From contig CANGZP010000020.1 in the NCBI GenBank assembly GCA_947458475.1, positions 1 to 34,049 of the forward strand: a stretch of 34,049 bases of DNA, in the 5' to 3' direction. Shown piece after piece: positions 32,363-34,049 of the stretch. The position numbers and the translations under genes are program-made. The notes below the pieces were generated by a model, which was not told the DNA's origin, made no database searches, and worked only from the letters and a program-made list of their open reading frames with translations. Each line of letters opens with the position of its first letter. Position 1 is the first letter of the stretch. Source of the DNA: Cyclobacteriaceae bacterium (lineage in GTDB: Bacteria; Bacteroidota; Bacteroidia; Cytophagales; Cyclobacteriaceae).

Positions 32363-33646
32363 ATGGAAATTTTAAGAGGCTCTTTCGGAATTTTAGTCAT
32401 TGTGTTGGTGGCTTTTTTATTTTCGGCAAATCGAAAAAAGATTGATTGGAGGTTAGTTGCCATTGGCGTCTCACTTCAATTGATATTTGGATTTTTGATT
32501 ACCCAGGTAGAGGTAGTTAAAATGGCCTTCCAGTTTCTATCTGAAGGCTTTGTCAAATTTCTAAGCTTCAGCGAAGCGGGTGCTCGATTTATTTTTGGGG
32601 ATTTAGCTGGAGATAGCTTTGGATTTATTTTTGCATTTAAGGTTCTGCCAACCATCATTTTCTTTTCCACTGTTTCCTCAGGTTTGTATTACCTAGGCAT
32701 TTTGCAAAAGGTCGTTTACGGCATTGCTTGGGTGATGGCACGATCCATGCGTTTATCTGGACCTGAGTCACTTTCTGCTGCCGGTAACATCTTTCTTGGC
32801 CAAACAGAAGCGCCACTTTTGGTACGACCTTTTATTCCTCAGATGAGTAAGTCGGAATTGATGTGCTTGATGACAGGCGGGATGGCAACAATTGCTGGGG
32901 GCGTGCTCGCAGGGTATGTGGCCTTCTTAGGTGGAGATAGCATGGAGGAGCAGAGCAAGTTTGCCGCGTACCTATTGGGCGCAAGTATCATGAATGCACC
33001 AGGGGCAATTGTGATGGCCAAGATGTTTATTCCTGAAACAGAGAAAGAAATCAAGCAGGACAAACTGGAGGTAAATCAAGAGGCGATGGGGGTCAATTTG
33101 ATTGATGCGATGTCGATTGGTGCAGCCGAGGGATTGAAGCTGGCCTTAAACGTAGGTGGGATGCTTTTGGCATTTATTGCGGTGATCGCAGCCATCAATT
33201 ACGGGCTAACTGGCTTGATTGGAGAATATACAGGATTGAATGCTTGGGTGGAAAGTTCTACTGGAGGTCAATTTAAGGGCTTCTCCTTGGAATATATTTT
33301 TGGACAGATCTTTCGAGTTTTTGCCTGGGTGATTGGTGTCGAATGGGTGGATACCCTTCAGGTAGGTAGCCTCCTGGGTCAAAAGACGGTAATTAATGAG
33401 TTTGTGGCCTACTTGAGCCTTGCCGAAATGAAGGAAGCAGCCTCCATAAGCACCAAGTCGGTGATCATTGCCACCTATGCACTCTGTGGATTCTCTAACT
33501 TTAGTTCCATCGCGATTCAATTGGGTGGTATTTCGATTATCGCTCCCAACCAGCAAGGAAATCTAAGCCGCTTGGGCTTACGCGCCTTAATGGCTGCTTC
33601 CCTGGCTTGCCTTATGACCGCAACGGTTGCGGGGATGCTGGTTTAA
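32363..33646 (+). CDS. NupC-type concentrative nucleoside transporter
   Basis: This 427-residue membrane protein has the CNT family layout of multiple helices. GQTEAPLLVRPFIPQM is the substrate/sodium-site HP1 region, GASIMNAPGAIVMAK follows, and GFSNFSSIAIQLGG is the second re-entrant motif. It imports nucleosides with Na+ or H+. The length fits NupC proteins. It has its own transcript after the terminator at 32288. The region downstream is repeat DNA. Its neighbours do not include nucleoside-degrading enzymes, although a nucleoside-phosphorylase-like protein is encoded at 4485. Confidence 0.95.
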   Translation: MEILRGSFGILVIVLVAFLFSANRKKIDWRLVAIGVSLQLIFGFLITQVEVVKMAFQFLSEGFVKFLSFSEAGARFIFGDLAGDSFGFIFAFKVLPTIIFFSTVSSGLYYLGILQKVVYGIAWVMARSMRLSGPESLSAAGNIFLGQTEAPLLVRPFIPQMSKSELMCLMTGGMATIAGGVLAGYVAFLGGDSMEEQSKFAAYLLGASIMNAPGAIVMAKMFIPETEKEIKQDKLEVNQEAMGVNLIDAMSIGAAEGLKLALNVGGMLLAFIAVIAAINYGLTGLIGEYTGLNAWVESSTGGQFKGFSLEYIFGQIFRVFAWVIGVEWVDTLQVGSLLGQKTVINEFVAYLSLAEMKEAASISTKSVIIATYALCGFSNFSSIAIQLGGISIIAPNQQGNLSRLGLRALMAASLACLMTATVAGMLV

Positions 33647-33647
33647 A

Positions 33648-33901
33648 TTGTACATTGTACCAAGTACGAAGTAAAATGTACCAGGTACGAAATACATAGT
33701 GAAATACGAGTGACGAATTACGGGATGAATACCAAGTTCCTTTAGAACTGTAATTCAGGGATCACAATTTTTATCCTTGTTTCAAATTATTTCACGGAGC
33801 GAAGCGCAGTCTATTTCTACTCTATTTCCATCGTATTTCGTACCTCGTATTTCGTACCTCGTACTTTGTACATTGTACATTGCCTGCCTACCGCAGGCAG
33901 G
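33648..33901. repeat. Degenerate inverted and tandem GTAC-rich repeat region
   Basis: The left part (33648-33717) is built from GTAC/ACGA(A/G) iterations such as GTACCAAGTACGAAGTA. The right part (33831-33882) is their inverted counterpart and contains an exact 14-base tandem pair, TCGTATTTCGTACC at 33831-33844 and 33845-33858. A compact hairpin, CCTGCCT-accgc-AGGCAGG, closes it near 33882-33901. It has no real reading frame. The spacer 33718-33830 shows nothing else I can name. Confidence 0.8.
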
Positions 33902-33911
33902 TACTTCATAC

Positions 33912-34049
33912 TTAATTCCCGTACAATTTCTTCCCAACTTCCTCGTACTTGTCTCCAGCAGTCCACTGTGGTTTTTGGGACCAGTTTGCAATTTTTTGAG
34001 CGGATAGGATGTAAGATTTCCAGTACAGTTGTGCATAGTTTAGGTCAAA
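33912..34049 (-). CDS. C-terminal end of an unidentified protein (cut by right edge)
   Basis: Reading on the minus strand from the right edge, the frame is open for 45 residues and ends with TAA at 33912-33914. The sequence has a protein-like composition: DLNYAQLYWKSYILSAQKIA near its visible start and KYEEVGKKLYGN at its end, rich in aromatic and charged residues as in a helical C-terminus. I do not recognise the family. It must start outside the window, and it reads into the repeat region at its stop. Confidence 0.6.
   Translation of the reverse strand, partial: FDLNYAQLYWKSYILSAQKIANWSQKPQWTAGDKYEEVGKKLYGN

Noticed and set aside
33831-33882. CRISPR array
   Set aside because: The units are 14 bases with no spacers between them and no cas genes are present.
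33777-34036. Frames on both strands through the right-hand repeats
   Set aside because: The translations come from GTAC/TTTCGTACC iterations and have no protein-like pattern; only the edge frame at 33912-34049 looks real.

Overview
The window looks like chromosomal DNA from a member of the Bacteroidota, most likely the Cytophagales (Cyclobacteriaceae/Algoriphagus-like; the genus is a guess). The evidence is moderate GC, several -7 boxes of the Bacteroidota type TAnnTTTG (before tRNA-Asp, accA, dnaB and others), many secreted hydrolases with short signal peptides ending in A-Q, lipoproteins with an SC lipobox, and family choices typical of the phylum (an Mpl-type ligase, a bifunctional-nuclease protein beside etfBA, NupC). 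I see no phage, insertion sequence, CRISPR array or plasmid genes. It is mostly housekeeping and catabolic sequence with a few odd items.

Layout. 1-3332 (minus): a run of three secreted amidohydrolase-family genes, the first cut by the left edge; the promoter-proximal one has lost every metal ligand. 3606-6155 (plus): msrA, then a large protein whose C-terminus recalls nucleoside phosphorylases/AMP nucleosidase, behind a long structured leader. 6191-8939 (minus): an NTF2-like secreted protein, a fasciclin lipoprotein and an M20 peptidase, with strong terminators. 9111-10220 (plus): an AgaI-type sugar-phosphate isomerase and two identical tRNA-Asp genes. 10395-13624 (plus): accA followed by a coupled MBL hydrolase / patatin / acyltransferase set. 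13840-17519 (minus): a formylglycine-generating-enzyme-like lipoprotein, an orphan HTH regulator and an M28 peptidase. 17567-21190 (plus): DinB-like protein, PhzF-like protein, a K+ channel and an S10 carboxypeptidase. 21339-26684: gluQ, a CarboxypepD_reg-like protein, a DUF4442 protein, an M48 lipoprotein, a DEDDh exonuclease and mpl. 26915-29860: dnaB, an MDR oxidoreductase and a small TPR-like protein. 29935-33646 (plus): etfB, etfA, the bifunctional-nuclease gene and a NupC transporter. 33647-33911 is a degenerate repeat region, followed by the C-terminal end of a minus-strand gene cut by the right edge.

How the genes work together. A recurring theme is scavenging outside the cytoplasm: M20, M28, M48 and S10 peptidases and the amidohydrolases would feed amino acids, while NupC takes up nucleosides and EtfAB takes electrons from acyl-CoA or amino-acid dehydrogenases. 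A second theme is lipid metabolism (accA, patatin, PlsC-like acyltransferase). The two tRNA-Asp genes and gluQ are linked by function, since GluQ glutamylates queuosine-34 of tRNA-Asp. I found no single convincing new multi-gene system. The best leads are the metal-site-less amidohydrolase, the nucleoside-phosphorylase-like protein with its structured leader, the FGE-like lipoprotein beside an orphan regulator, and two intergenic repeat families.
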